Assembly: GCA_036000545.1 (NCBI GenBank) | Contig: DASYVD010000105.1 | Coordinates: 8,018 to 72,017, forward strand | DNA length: 64,000 bases | Reading direction: 5' to 3' | Source: DASYVD01 sp036000545 | GTDB taxonomy: Bacteria > Actinomycetota > UBA4738 > CALAEC01 | Notes under the pieces: model-generated | The model's database searches: none | What the model saw: the letters and a program-made list of their open reading frames with translations, nothing else | What the model was told of the DNA's origin: nothing | Translations under genes and position numbers: made by a program | Part shown: positions 27,156 through 34,931 of the stretch, in pieces | Numbering within the stretch: position 1 is the stretch's first letter | Layout: the number at the start of each line of letters is the position of its first letter

Positions 27156-29834
27156 TCAGTGTCCGGCGGGGGCGGCGTCCGCCCAGTCCTTCCCCCAGCC
27201 AACCTCCACCCGGAGCGGGACTGTCATCTCGTAGGCGTGCTCCATCTCAGAGCGGACCGCGCCGGCGACCTGCTCGACGGCCTCTCCGTCCACCTCGAGC
27301 ACCAGCTCGTCGTGCACGGTCAAGAGAAGCTCGGCAGGGAGCGACTCCACCGCGGTCCCCACACGGATCATCGCCAGCTTGAGGATGTCCGCCGCGGAGC
27401 CCTGGATGGGTGCGTTGAGGGCCATCCGCCGGCCGAGGTCTCGGATCCGAGGGTTTGGGTGTTGAAGCTCTGGGAGATACCGGCGGCGACCCAGGATCGT
27501 AGCGGTGAAGCCTTCCGCGGCCGCCATGCCGACCTGGCGCTCGAGGAACTCTCGCACTCGGGGAAACCCCGCGAAATACGCGTCGATGAATGCCTGGGCC
27601 TCGTCGGGGGGGATCCCAAGGCGCTGGGCCAGTCCGTACGCGTTCATGCCGTACGCCAGTCCGTAATTGACCATCTTGGCGAACCGCCGCATCTCCGGAT
27701 CAACCTGATCGATCGGTAGCCGATACACCTTCGCTGCTGTGACCGCGTGGATGTCCTGGTCGGAGGCGAAGGCATCCGCCAGCCCCTCATCTCCGGAGAG
27801 GTGCGCCAGCACCCGCAGCTCGATCTGGGAGTAGTCGGCGACCAACAGGAGGCGATCCGGCGACCCCGGCACGAACGCCTTGCGGATCTGTCGCCCCAGC
27901 TCCCCGCGGACCGGGATGTTCTGGAGGTTCGGGTTCACGGAGGACAACCGCCCCGTGGCCGCCGCGACCTGGTTGAAGGTGGTGCGGAGCCGTCCGTCCT
28001 CCGGGCTGACCAGCGGAGGCAGCGCGTCGAGGTACGTCGACTTGAGCTTCGACAGCTCCCGGTAGCGGATCAGGGCGTCGACGATCGGGTGATGGTCGCG
28101 GAGCTTCTCGAGGACGTCGGCTTCCGTCGAGGGCGCCCGGCCTTTCATGGTTCGCTTCAAGATCGGGAGACGGAGCTTCTCGTAGAGGATCACGCCGAGC
28201 TGCGGGGGGGAGCCGATGTTGAACTCCTCTCCGGCGTGCGTGTAGATCTCCTCCTCCAGCGTCCGCATGCGGTCGCCAACCTCCTCCGACATCTGACGGA
28301 GGTACTCCACGTCGAGGGCGACTCCGGCGGCCTGCATCCGGGCAAGCACGGTAGCCAGGGGAAGCTCCACGTCCTCAAGCAGGCTCCGCACTCCTTCCCG
28401 CTGGACGCGATCCAGGAGCACCGGGGCGAGGAGAGCGACCGCCGCGGCTTCGGTGGCCGTGGCCCTCCACGTCTCGCCCTCCCCCTCGGTCCCTTCGATG
28501 GCCAGCTGAGCCTGTCCGCCGTCGTCCTCCTCGACCGATCCCGCGGTCATCAGGTCGGTCCCCAGGTACCGGCGGGTCAGCTCCGACAGCGGATAGGCGG
28601 CTTCTCCCGGCTCCAACAGATAGGCGGCCAGCAGGGTGTCGAGGGTCACCCCGTCGACGACCACCCCGAGACGACGCGCGGCGGCCTGGAGCTCCTTGGC
28701 GTCGTGGACCCACTTCGGCCGGCCCGGGTCGGCCAGCCAGGCTCGTGCGGCTTCCGGAAAGGCCCCGTCGAGCGGAAGGTACGCGGCTTGCCCGCCGCCG
28801 GGTGAGACCGCCAGCCCGACCGCACGGGTCCCCTCGGAAACGAGAGCTGCACCGCGAGGAGCGTCTCCGGCGAGCAGGGTTTGCAGGTCTCGATCCACCG
28901 CCAGCTCCAGCTCCAGCTCGGCCGCTTCCACCTGCGGCTTCGTGACCCCGATCTCCTCCAGCCGTTCCAGGAGGCTCCGGAACTCCAGCGAGTTGAACAG
29001 GCGCCTCACGGCGTCGGGGTCCCACTCCCCCATCACGCAGTCGTCCACATCCAGAGGAAGGTCGAGGTCCGTCTCGAGGCGGGCAAGGTCCTTGTTCACC
29101 GAGAGCTGATCCGCGGCGGTCTGGATGCCGGTCCGCAGCTTCGGGGAGAGCTCGCCGGCGTGGCTGACCACGTCCTCGACGCTCCCGTACTGCTGGACCA
29201 GCCGCGACGCCGTCTTCTCCCCCACCCCGGGGATGCCCGGGATGTTGTCGGATGGATCCCCCTTGAGAGCCACGTAATCGAGGTACTTCTCCGGCGGAAG
29301 GCCGAATCGCTTCTCGACCGCCTCCCGGTCGTACATCACGATGTCCGAGATCCCCTTGCGGTTGAACATTACCCGGATGCCGTCCCCGACGAGCTGGAAG
29401 AAGTCACGGTCGGCGGTGACCACCACCGCCTCCAGCCCCCTGACCGCCGCCCGCACGGCGAGCGTGGCGATGGCGTCATCGGCCTCGTGTCCCTCGATCT
29501 CGACGATGGGGACTCGCAGCGTCTCCAGCACCTCTCGGATGAGGGGAAGCTGCTGGCGGAACTCGTCGGGAGCCTCCGTACGCTGAGCCTTGTAGTCGGC
29601 GTACTTCTCCAGACGGACGGTCGGCGCCCCCTTGTCGAAGGCCACCGCGATGAGCTCCGGTCGCTCCTCGGCCAGGAGCTTGATGAGCATGGAGGTGAAG
29701 CCGTACACGGCGTTGGTTACCTGGCCAGTGCTCGTGGCGAGCGTCGTGGGCAGGGCGAAGAAGGCTCGGAAGGACAGGCTGTGTCCGTCGAGGAGGAAGA
29801 TCCGCTTGCGCTCAGGCGCCCTCGAGCTCGGCAT
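27156..29834 (-). CDS. polA: DNA polymerase I
   Basis: Repair and Okazaki-fragment-processing polymerase. The 892-residue protein has the N-terminal 5'-3' exonuclease (DGHSLSFRAFF, VAFDKGAPTVR, ADRDFFQLV, IPGIPGVGEKTA), a middle domain where the proofreading acidic residues are not evident (AALVSEGTRAVGLAV in place of the DxE motif), and a complete polymerase domain with motif A VADYSQIELRVLAHLS, motif B RRFAKMVNYGLAYGM and motif C TVHDELVLEV. Loss of proofreading is common in actinobacterial PolA. It is divergent from the DtxR-type gene; its -10 TACAAT (29863-29868) overlaps that gene's promoter. Confidence 0.96.
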   Translation of the reverse strand: MPSSRAPERKRIFLLDGHSLSFRAFFALPTTLATSTGQVTNAVYGFTSMLIKLLAEERPELIAVAFDKGAPTVRLEKYADYKAQRTEAPDEFRQQLPLIREVLETLRVPIVEIEGHEADDAIATLAVRAAVRGLEAVVVTADRDFFQLVGDGIRVMFNRKGISDIVMYDREAVEKRFGLPPEKYLDYVALKGDPSDNIPGIPGVGEKTASRLVQQYGSVEDVVSHAGELSPKLRTGIQTAADQLSVNKDLARLETDLDLPLDVDDCVMGEWDPDAVRRLFNSLEFRSLLERLEEIGVTKPQVEAAELELELAVDRDLQTLLAGDAPRGAALVSEGTRAVGLAVSPGGGQAAYLPLDGAFPEAARAWLADPGRPKWVHDAKELQAAARRLGVVVDGVTLDTLLAAYLLEPGEAAYPLSELTRRYLGTDLMTAGSVEEDDGGQAQLAIEGTEGEGETWRATATEAAAVALLAPVLLDRVQREGVRSLLEDVELPLATVLARMQAAGVALDVEYLRQMSEEVGDRMRTLEEEIYTHAGEEFNIGSPPQLGVILYEKLRLPILKRTMKGRAPSTEADVLEKLRDHHPIVDALIRYRELSKLKSTYLDALPPLVSPEDGRLRTTFNQVAAATGRLSSVNPNLQNIPVRGELGRQIRKAFVPGSPDRLLLVADYSQIELRVLAHLSGDEGLADAFASDQDIHAVTAAKVYRLPIDQVDPEMRRFAKMVNYGLAYGMNAYGLAQRLGIPPDEAQAFIDAYFAGFPRVREFLERQVGMAAAEGFTATILGRRRYLPELQHPNPRIRDLGRRMALNAPIQGSAADILKLAMIRVGTAVESLPAELLLTVHDELVLEVDGEAVEQVAGAVRSEMEHAYEMTVPLRVEVGWGKDWADAAPAGH

Positions 29835-29862
29835 GTTCGGGACGGCCGGTGCCGTCTCGCCG

Positions 29863-29872
29863 ATTGTAGACT
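29863..29872. promoter_or_regulatory. Overlapping divergent -10 boxes for polA and the DtxR-type gene
   Basis: The 10-base stretch ATTGTAGACT contains TAGACT on the plus strand (29867-29872, six bases before the regulator's ATG) and TACAAT on the minus strand (29863-29868, 28 bases before the polA ATG). Simultaneous open complexes could not form, so the two genes may compete for polymerase. Confidence 0.6.
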
Positions 29873-29878
29873 CACGCC

Positions 29879-30577
29879 ATGGCCGCGACCGCCAACGACC
29901 TTCCCCTCCCCGAGTATCTCGAAGCCCTGTACGAGATGCAGGAGGAGGGCATCCCCACCCACCAGGCTCGGCTGGCCGAGTGGTTGGGTGTCTCGGCGGC
30001 CTCCGTCTCGGAGGCGATCAAGCGGCTGACACAACGGGGGCTGGTCCGGACAGGAGACGATCGCAAGGTCGGGTTCACCCCAGAGGGACAAGCCGCCGCC
30101 CAAACCCTGGTACGACGCCACCGCCTGGCCGAGCGCTTCCTGGTGGAGGTGGTGAAGCTGCCGTGGCACCTTGCCCACGAGGAGGCAACACGGTGGGGTC
30201 GGGCGATCTCCGACGCGGTCGAGGAGCGGATGGTGGAGCTCCTCGGGGACCCGGGCACGTGCGTACACGGGAACCCCATACCCGGCTCACGAAACGCACC
30301 GGATCAGCGGGCCCTGCGTCCTCTCAATGAGATGAGCTCGGGGGATCGGGTGGTCTTGGAGCGTCTCACGGAGGACCTCGAGCTGGACCTCTCGATCATG
30401 CGGTTCTTCGAGGAAAGCGGGCTGATGCCGGGGTCGGACATCGACGTGGTGGGAGTGGCCCCCGACGGGACCATGACCCTCTCGATCCGGGGGGAAAACG
30501 TGGGACTCGGGTCGCACCTCACCGACAATCTGTGGGTCCGGCAAGCCTCAGCCGCCGCTGCCGAGACCTCCGTTTGA
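29879..30577 (+). CDS. DtxR/MntR family metal-dependent transcriptional regulator
   Basis: Metal-responsive repressor of the DtxR/IdeR/MntR family. The 232-residue protein has the N-terminal winged helix (PEYLEALYEMQEEGIPTHQARLAEWL in outline, with recognition region VSAASVSEAIKRLTQRGLV), the dimer/metal domain (LVRRHRLAERFLVEVVKLPWHLAHEEA, CVHGNPIPG), and a C-terminal SH3-like domain found in DtxR and IdeR but not in short MntR. The following iron permease with an upstream iron box argues for iron sensing. ATG 29879 lies six bases after TAGACT, a leaderless arrangement. Confidence 0.9.
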   Translation: MAATANDLPLPEYLEALYEMQEEGIPTHQARLAEWLGVSAASVSEAIKRLTQRGLVRTGDDRKVGFTPEGQAAAQTLVRRHRLAERFLVEVVKLPWHLAHEEATRWGRAISDAVEERMVELLGDPGTCVHGNPIPGSRNAPDQRALRPLNEMSSGDRVVLERLTEDLELDLSIMRFFEESGLMPGSDIDVVGVAPDGTMTLSIRGENVGLGSHLTDNLWVRQASAAAAETSV

Positions 30578-30603
30578 CGCAAATCCGATCTCCTGGATAG
30601 TAT
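30574..30603 (+). promoter_or_regulatory. Promoter of the FTR1 iron permease gene
   Basis: TTGACG (30574-30579) and TAGTAT (30598-30603) are separated by 18 bases, the same spacing as the rpsA promoter. The -35 box overlaps the stop codon of the DtxR-type gene. Predicted transcription start is near 30610. Confidence 0.7.
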
Positions 30604-30625
30604 TTCGGATAGTCGTACGTCATTG

Positions 30626-30641
30626 GTTAGGTATGCCTAAC
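30626..30641 (+). promoter_or_regulatory. Iron-box operator (DtxR/IdeR-type palindrome)
   Basis: GTTAGGTATGCCTAAC has two 6-base arms (GTTAGG/CCTAAC) separated by four bases and matches the core of DtxR/IdeR boxes (TTAGGTTAGGCTAACCTAA). It lies about 16-31 bases after the predicted transcription start of the iron permease gene, so a bound repressor would act as a roadblock. Confidence 0.8.
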
Positions 30642-30659
30642 ATCTAACGGGGGAGGCAG

Positions 30660-31520
30660 ATGGGCGCCGCGTTCCTGATCACCCTCCGCGAGGGCATGGA
30701 GGCCGCGCTGATCGTGGTCATCATCCTGGCCTACCTTCGGTCGGTCGGTCGATCCGACCGCTTCTCCCTCGTGTGGGGCGGGGTCGGTGCCGCCGCCGGA
30801 GTCAGCCTGGTTGCCGGGGCGATCATCTTCGCGATAGCCGGCGGTCTGCCCCACACGGCAGGCGAGATCTTCGAGGGAGTGGCGAGCTTTCTGGCCGTCG
30901 GCGTCCTTACCTGGATGATCTTCTGGATGCGGCGCAACGCCATCCGCATCAAGAGCGAGCTCCACGGAAGGGTGGACCTGGCGCTGGCCTCCGGATCCGG
31001 CGTCGCCCTGGCAGCCCTGAGCTTCTTCGTGGTCGTACGAGAGGGGCTGGAGACCGTCTTGTTCCTGTTCAGCGCGTTCCAGGCTGGGTCGGATACTTCC
31101 GGGGCGCTGAAGTTCCTCGGGGCCGTCCTGGGTCTGGTGGTCGCCGTCGGGCTGGGCGTCCTCTTCTACAAGGGCGGCATCAGGCTCAATCTGCGAACCT
31201 TTTTCCGGGTGACCGGGGTGCTCATCCTGGTCGTTGCCGCCAGCCTCCTCGTCTACGGCACGCACGAGCTGTACGAGGTTGGAGCGTTCCGTTTCCTGGA
31301 AGCCACCGGGCTGCTCACTCCCGCCGGCGCGGTTGGGGCCCTGACGGGACTGATCAACCGGATCGTGGTCGGCCTGCGGGGCCAGCCCACCTGGCTCGAG
31401 TTCGGGGCATGGCTTGCGTACCTCGCCTTCACCGGCGTTCTGTTCTTCCGCCCGGTTCGGGCGCCAGCACCGGGGCGTGCGCCGCGCGTCGGGCAGCCGC
31501 CGGATCGCGCTCGGACCTGA
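30660..31520 (+). CDS. FTR1/EfeU-family high-affinity iron permease
   Basis: Seven-helix inner-membrane permease for iron. The 286-residue protein carries the two REGxE iron-translocation motifs: REGMEA at residues 10-15 and REGLET near residue 124, each in a hydrophobic helix (ALIVVIILAYL; FFVVVREGLETVLFLFSAF). The ATG at 30660 is preceded by GGGGGAGG. EfeO and EfeB partners, common with EfeU, are not adjacent, so the permease may work alone or with partners encoded elsewhere. The upstream DtxR-type gene and iron box indicate repression when iron is sufficient. Confidence 0.92.
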   Translation: MGAAFLITLREGMEAALIVVIILAYLRSVGRSDRFSLVWGGVGAAAGVSLVAGAIIFAIAGGLPHTAGEIFEGVASFLAVGVLTWMIFWMRRNAIRIKSELHGRVDLALASGSGVALAALSFFVVVREGLETVLFLFSAFQAGSDTSGALKFLGAVLGLVVAVGLGVLFYKGGIRLNLRTFFRVTGVLILVVAASLLVYGTHELYEVGAFRFLEATGLLTPAGAVGALTGLINRIVVGLRGQPTWLEFGAWLAYLAFTGVLFFRPVRAPAPGRAPRVGQPPDRART

Positions 31521-31555
31521 ACCGGCCGGCCGTCACGAGCCGGTACACTCCCGCC

Positions 31556-32296
31556 GTGCCGCTTCCCATCGGGACCCTGATCAACGTTGTCACCGTGCTC
31601 GCCGGCACGGTTTTGGGAACCGTGGTCGGTGCCCGGCTGCCCGACCGGGTCCGAGAGACGGTCCTTCATTCGCTCGGCCTGGTGACGCTGCTCGTCGGGG
31701 CGGACGCCGGGCTCCAAGCGTTCCGCCCCCCTCTGACCGAGGCGGCTCCCCGAGCCAGCGTTCTGCTGGTGATGGGGAGCATACTGATCGGCGGCGTCGT
31801 CGGAGAGCTCGTGGGCATCGACGGAGGGTTGACCCGAGTCGGGGAGGCGCTTCGCACCCGCTTCGGGCGGGGCCAGTCCCGGTTCACCGAGGGGTTCGTC
31901 GTCGCGTCGCTCGTCTTCTGCGTGGGCCCGCTGACGATCCTCGGTTCCCTGCAGGACGGGCTCAGGGGCGACTACCGCCTCCTGGCCATCAAGGCGCTCC
32001 TGGACGGCTTCGCGGCGCTGGCGTTTGCTTCGGCTCTCGGGTGGGGGGTCGGGTTCTCCGCTCTGACGATCGTGGTGTATCAGGGAGGCTTGACCCTAGC
32101 GGCCGCGTCCGTCGCGGGAGTGTTCAGCGGCCCGGACGGGGATGTGCTCGTTGCCGCGATTACCGCGGTCGGCGGGGTGATGATCCTCGGGATCGGGCTG
32201 CGGCTGCTGGAAGTTCGCGAGGTGCGGGTGGCCAACCTCCTCCCCGCGCTGGTGCTCGGGCCCGTGGCCTTCGCCCTCGTCCGGGCGTGGGGGTGA
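31556..32296 (+). CDS. DUF554 family membrane protein (YqgA-like)
   Basis: Predicted inner-membrane protein of unknown function. The 246-residue product starts VPLPIGTLINVVTVLAGTVLG and has about six or seven hydrophobic segments with the family motifs FVVASLVFCVGPLTILGSLQDGL and ALLDGFAALAFASALGWGV. The GTG at 31556 lies exactly six bases after TACACT (31544-31549) with no ribosome site, so a leaderless transcript separate from the iron permease is likely. Being 35 bases after that permease, read-through is also possible. A link with iron is not shown. Confidence 0.85.
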   Translation: MPLPIGTLINVVTVLAGTVLGTVVGARLPDRVRETVLHSLGLVTLLVGADAGLQAFRPPLTEAAPRASVLLVMGSILIGGVVGELVGIDGGLTRVGEALRTRFGRGQSRFTEGFVVASLVFCVGPLTILGSLQDGLRGDYRLLAIKALLDGFAALAFASALGWGVGFSALTIVVYQGGLTLAAASVAGVFSGPDGDVLVAAITAVGGVMILGIGLRLLEVREVRVANLLPALVLGPVAFALVRAWG

Positions 32297-32406
32297 GTCT
32301 TTGTCACACTTTTCAGGTAACGGCGCGCTTTTTTCGCCCGCGCAGGACCGCGGCGCTACCTGCGCCGTTGCATCGAAATCGTTGCCCCACAAGGATCTTG
32401 GCGTTG
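32297..32406. other. Intergenic sequence with GC-rich inverted repeats
   Basis: No gene is seen here. CAGGTA (32314-32319) can pair with TACCTG (32357-32362), and AACGGCGC (32319-32326) with GCGCCGTT (32362-32369); a T6 run lies between. This could end the DUF554 transcript, although the T-run is not in the usual position after a stem. Confidence 0.4.
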
Positions 32407-32436
32407 TTGACAGCGCAAAGAGGCGCTTGCTAACGT
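32407..32436 (+). promoter_or_regulatory. Promoter of the candidate structured RNA
   Basis: TTGACA (32407-32412, perfect -35) and TAACGT (32431-32436) are separated by 18 bases, matching the spacing of the rpsA and FTR1 promoters. The spacer contains AGCGC-6-GCGCT (32412-32427), a possible operator. The next coding gene is on the opposite strand, so this promoter has no protein gene to serve. Confidence 0.65.
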
Positions 32437-32442
32437 TCGCTC

Positions 32443-32655
32443 CGGTCCCGAGCGGCCGTAGGGACCGGCGAGGAGCCGGAAGGCTCCGAGCAAGGATCGA
32501 GAGCCTCGGCTCTCGGACCCAGCCCGGACCATCTGTCCTCGGCGGTTACGAAAGTTGCTCGGGACCAAACTTTGACGGACCCGAGGGACCGAGTAGATAA
32601 CGCTCGCGTTTGGGGAAGGCGTGAGCGGCTCCAAAGGCCCCTCGGGTCCGTCTTC
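32443..32655 (+). ncRNA. Candidate structured non-coding RNA of unknown class
   Basis: The predicted transcript begins at or next to GGTCCCGAGC (32444-32453). That 10-mer is perfectly complementary to GCTCGGGACC (32557-32566), and its first six bases can instead pair with GGGACC at 32461-32466. Internal hairpins are GGAGCC-GGAA-GGCTCC (32472-32487) and CGAGAGC-CTCG-GCTCTCG (32498-32515), plus a weaker CCGGAC/GTCC one. AAAGTT (32551-32556) and AACTTT (32568-32573) form a stem that displays the 5'-complementary bases in its loop. A perfect 14-bp arm pair, GACGGACCCGAGGG (32574-32587) and CCCTCGGGTCCGTC (32639-32652), could end the RNA. I do not recognise RNase P, tmRNA, 6S or SRP RNA signatures. 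Confidence 0.45.
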
Positions 32656-32666
32656 AATCTCCGGAC

Positions 32667-33044
32667 CTACCCCACCACCACGAGATCGCCGGTCATCCCC
32701 AGGTCGGCGTGGTACTTGCAGAACAGCCGGTAACGCCCCGGACCGTCCACCAGCGAACCGAGCGACGAGATGGTGAAGCTCGTATCCGGTTCGAGGTCCC
32801 GGCTCAGGGTGGTCCCGGCGATGGTGACGTTGTGGAGGTTCCGCCCCTCGTTCTTGAACACCAGGGACCGATCCAGAGCGAGTGGCTCCGAAGGGTGCGC
32901 GTCGTGGAAATGATTGTCGACCGCGGTGACCACGTACGGGCGGCTGGGGTCCTGGAGGATGGTGGGTGAGGACCCGTTCCCCTCCCCAACGCAGGCGGCG
33001 GAGGAGAGGAACACGAGGAGAACTACCAACGCGGCGGCGCGCAT
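32667..33044 (-). CDS. Cupredoxin-domain lipoprotein
   Basis: Small membrane-anchored blue-copper-like protein, probably an electron carrier or copper binder on the outer face of the membrane. The 125-residue protein has a signal peptide with lipobox LSSAAC (Cys18) and a plastocyanin-like domain with ligands His71 (NLHNVTIAG), Cys109, His112 and Met117 (FCKYHADLGM). Its ATG shares one base with the stop codon of the amino-acid ABC ATPase gene (TGATG), which couples their translation. This placement at the end of a polar amino-acid importer operon is unusual and its purpose is unknown. Confidence 0.88.
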   Translation of the reverse strand: MRAAALVVLLVFLSSAACVGEGNGSSPTILQDPSRPYVVTAVDNHFHDAHPSEPLALDRSLVFKNEGRNLHNVTIAGTTLSRDLEPDTSFTISSLGSLVDGPGRYRLFCKYHADLGMTGDLVVVG

Positions 33045-33784
33045 CAAAGGATGCGAGCGAGGAACTGCTTGGTCCGCTCGTGCTGCGGGACTTCGAAGAC
33101 GGCCCGGGGCTTCCCCTCCTCCAGGACGGTGCCTTCGTCGATGAAGATCAGCCGGGTGCCGACCTCGCGGGCGAACCCCATCTCGTGGGTGACCACCACC
33201 ATGGTCATGCCCTCCTCGGAGGCCAGCGCCTTCATGACATCCAGGACCTCCTGGATGAGCTCGGGGTCCAGGGCCGAGGTGACCTCGTCGAACAGCATGG
33301 CCCGCGGGCGCATGGCCAGCGCACGGGCGATGGCCACTCGTTGCTGCTGTCCCCCGGAGAGCCGGCCGGGATGCTCGTCTGCCTTGTGCTCCAGGCCGAC
33401 GTGCCGGAGCACCTGGCGGGCGCGATCCCGGGCCTCCTGGTCGGAGAGCCCGAGGACCTTCTCCAGCGCGACCGTGATGTTCCGCACCGCGGTCATGTGC
33501 GGGAACAGGTTGAAGGACTGGAACACCATGCCGATGTGCGTGCGGGCTTCGTCGAGGTTCGTGCGGACGTCCGTGAGCTCCTTGTCCTCGAACCACACCT
33601 TCCCATCGGTGGGCTCTTCCAGCATGTTCATGGTCCGGAGGAGGGTGGACTTCCCCGAGCCCGACGGCCCGATCACCACCAACACCTCCCCGGGAAGCAC
33701 CTCGAGGTCGACGCCTCGGAGGACGTGGAGGTTCCCGAACCACTTGTGGATGCCCTCGAGGCGGAGGATCGGCTCCGGGCTCAT
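33044..33784 (-). CDS. Polar amino acid ABC transporter ATP-binding protein (GlnQ type)
   Basis: Cytoplasmic ATPase of a polar amino-acid importer. The 246-residue protein has Walker A GPSGSGKST, the Q-loop FQSFNLFPHMT typical of GlnQ/HisP, signature LSGGQQQRVAIARALA, Walker B AMLFDEVTSALDPE and the switch His in VVVTHEMGFAREV. It overlaps the permease gene by four bases (ATGA) and the cupredoxin gene by one. Substrate cannot be specified beyond the polar amino-acid class. Confidence 0.95.
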   Translation of the reverse strand: MSPEPILRLEGIHKWFGNLHVLRGVDLEVLPGEVLVVIGPSGSGKSTLLRTMNMLEEPTDGKVWFEDKELTDVRTNLDEARTHIGMVFQSFNLFPHMTAVRNITVALEKVLGLSDQEARDRARQVLRHVGLEHKADEHPGRLSGGQQQRVAIARALAMRPRAMLFDEVTSALDPELIQEVLDVMKALASEEGMTMVVVTHEMGFAREVGTRLIFIDEGTVLEEGKPRAVFEVPQHERTKQFLARIL

Positions 33785-34854
33785 ATCACGCTCACGAGCC
33801 CGCTTCGGAGGCGCCGTTCCACCATGTTGACCAGCCGGATGAGAGGCAGCGTGACCACCAGGTACCCGAACGCGGCGGCCACGAAGAACGTGGCGTTGAA
33901 GGTCTGTGCGTAGCCCGTGCGGGCCAGGGTGAACAGATCGAACTCGGACGCCGCAAGACCCAACACGGTGATCAGCGAGGTGTCTTTGATGAGGATGACG
34001 AACTCGTTCATCAGCGGGGGGATCACCCGGCGGACGGCTTGCGGCACGATGGCGAATCGCATCGACTGGAGGTAGCTCATCCCCAGCGAGCGGGCCGCCT
34101 CCATCTGTCCTCGCTCGATCGACTGAATGCCGGCACGGAAGACCTCCGACGCGTACGCCCCGGTGTTCAGGGCGAACACGAGCATCGCGGTCTGAAACGC
34201 GGACAGAGGAAGGTTAAACCCGAGCGCCAAGCCAAAGTAGAAGACCGACAGTTGCCAGAGCAGCGGGGTCCCCCGGAAGAAGTTGATGTACGCGCGCGCC
34301 GGTGCTCTCACCACTCGTCGTTTGGATAGCACCAAGATGGCGAGCACCAGCCCGAGGATGACGCCCCCCATCTCTCCGATGAACGCGAGGAACAGGGTGT
34401 TCTTCGCTCCGTTGACGAAGGCTCCCCCGAATCCCTTGAGCACCTGGAAGTTGAGGAAGTGGAAGGCGAACCGTTCGGGGTCTCCGGCCGTTCGGAAGAC
34501 GAGGAATACGGTCCCGAATATCGCCGCCTGGAGGCCCAAGACCGCCCCTGCGATGGCCTGCTCACGGGCACGCTTGGTCGGCATCCGCCTGTAGATCGAG
34601 AAGCCCACCGCGCCGGTGGCGGCGCCCGCGCCGATCCCCGCCACTGCCACGGAGAGCGTCGCCGGGGAGAAGATGCCATCGACGATGCGCTCGTAGGGCA
34701 CGAACCCGTGGGCGGCGATGACTGCCAGCGGGCCAAGCAGGACCAGGGCGAGGGCCACCGCGCCCAGCAGGAGGGTCCCCGCAGCGGAGGGGACCTCCAC
34801 CCCCTTCCGGGCCCAGGTGGCGAACCGCTGCCGGGGTCTCTCAGCGACCTCCAT
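33781..34854 (-). CDS. Polar amino acid ABC transporter permease with N-terminal membrane extension
   Basis: Membrane subunit of the amino-acid importer. The C-terminal 220 residues are the canonical HisM/GlnP domain: NTLFLAFIGEMGGVILGLVLA, YINFFRGTPLLWQL, and the EAA loop EAARSLGMSYLQSMRFAIVPQA (in part). The first 130 residues add three to four helices (TLLLGAVALALVLLGPLAVIAA; AIAGAVLGLQAAIFGTVFLVF) not found in the ordinary family of about 220 residues. Single-gene permeases of this group act as homodimers. The gene is preceded by a hairpin separating it from the binding protein. Confidence 0.92.
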   Translation of the reverse strand: MEVAERPRQRFATWARKGVEVPSAAGTLLLGAVALALVLLGPLAVIAAHGFVPYERIVDGIFSPATLSVAVAGIGAGAATGAVGFSIYRRMPTKRAREQAIAGAVLGLQAAIFGTVFLVFRTAGDPERFAFHFLNFQVLKGFGGAFVNGAKNTLFLAFIGEMGGVILGLVLAILVLSKRRVVRAPARAYINFFRGTPLLWQLSVFYFGLALGFNLPLSAFQTAMLVFALNTGAYASEVFRAGIQSIERGQMEAARSLGMSYLQSMRFAIVPQAVRRVIPPLMNEFVILIKDTSLITVLGLAASEFDLFTLARTGYAQTFNATFFVAAAFGYLVVTLPLIRLVNMVERRLRSGLVSVI

Positions 34855-34876
34855 AGCCCCATCCCTCGCGGAGCGT

Positions 34877-34910
34877 GGGGCCCGCGCCGAGGAAAACCGG
34901 CGCGGGCCCC
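34877..34910 (-). terminator. Intra-operon hairpin between binding protein and permease genes
   Basis: GGGGCCCGCGCCG and its exact complement flank an 8-base loop (AGGAAAAC). It lies just after the binding-protein stop codon and before the permease start. Such hairpins commonly raise binding-protein mRNA over that of the membrane components. No U-run follows on the minus strand. Confidence 0.7.
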
Positions 34911-34931
34911 CCCGCTACCTCACCCGGACGG

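Noticed and set aside
32301..32600. Open frame of 99 codons through the structured intergenic region
   Set aside because: The sequence is better explained by paired stems; the translation is Arg/Ser-rich without similarity to any motif.
32443..32655. RNase P RNA, tmRNA, 6S or SRP RNA
   Set aside because: None of the conserved sequence blocks of these RNAs was seen on either strand, despite the GGAA tetraloop that recalls SRP RNA.
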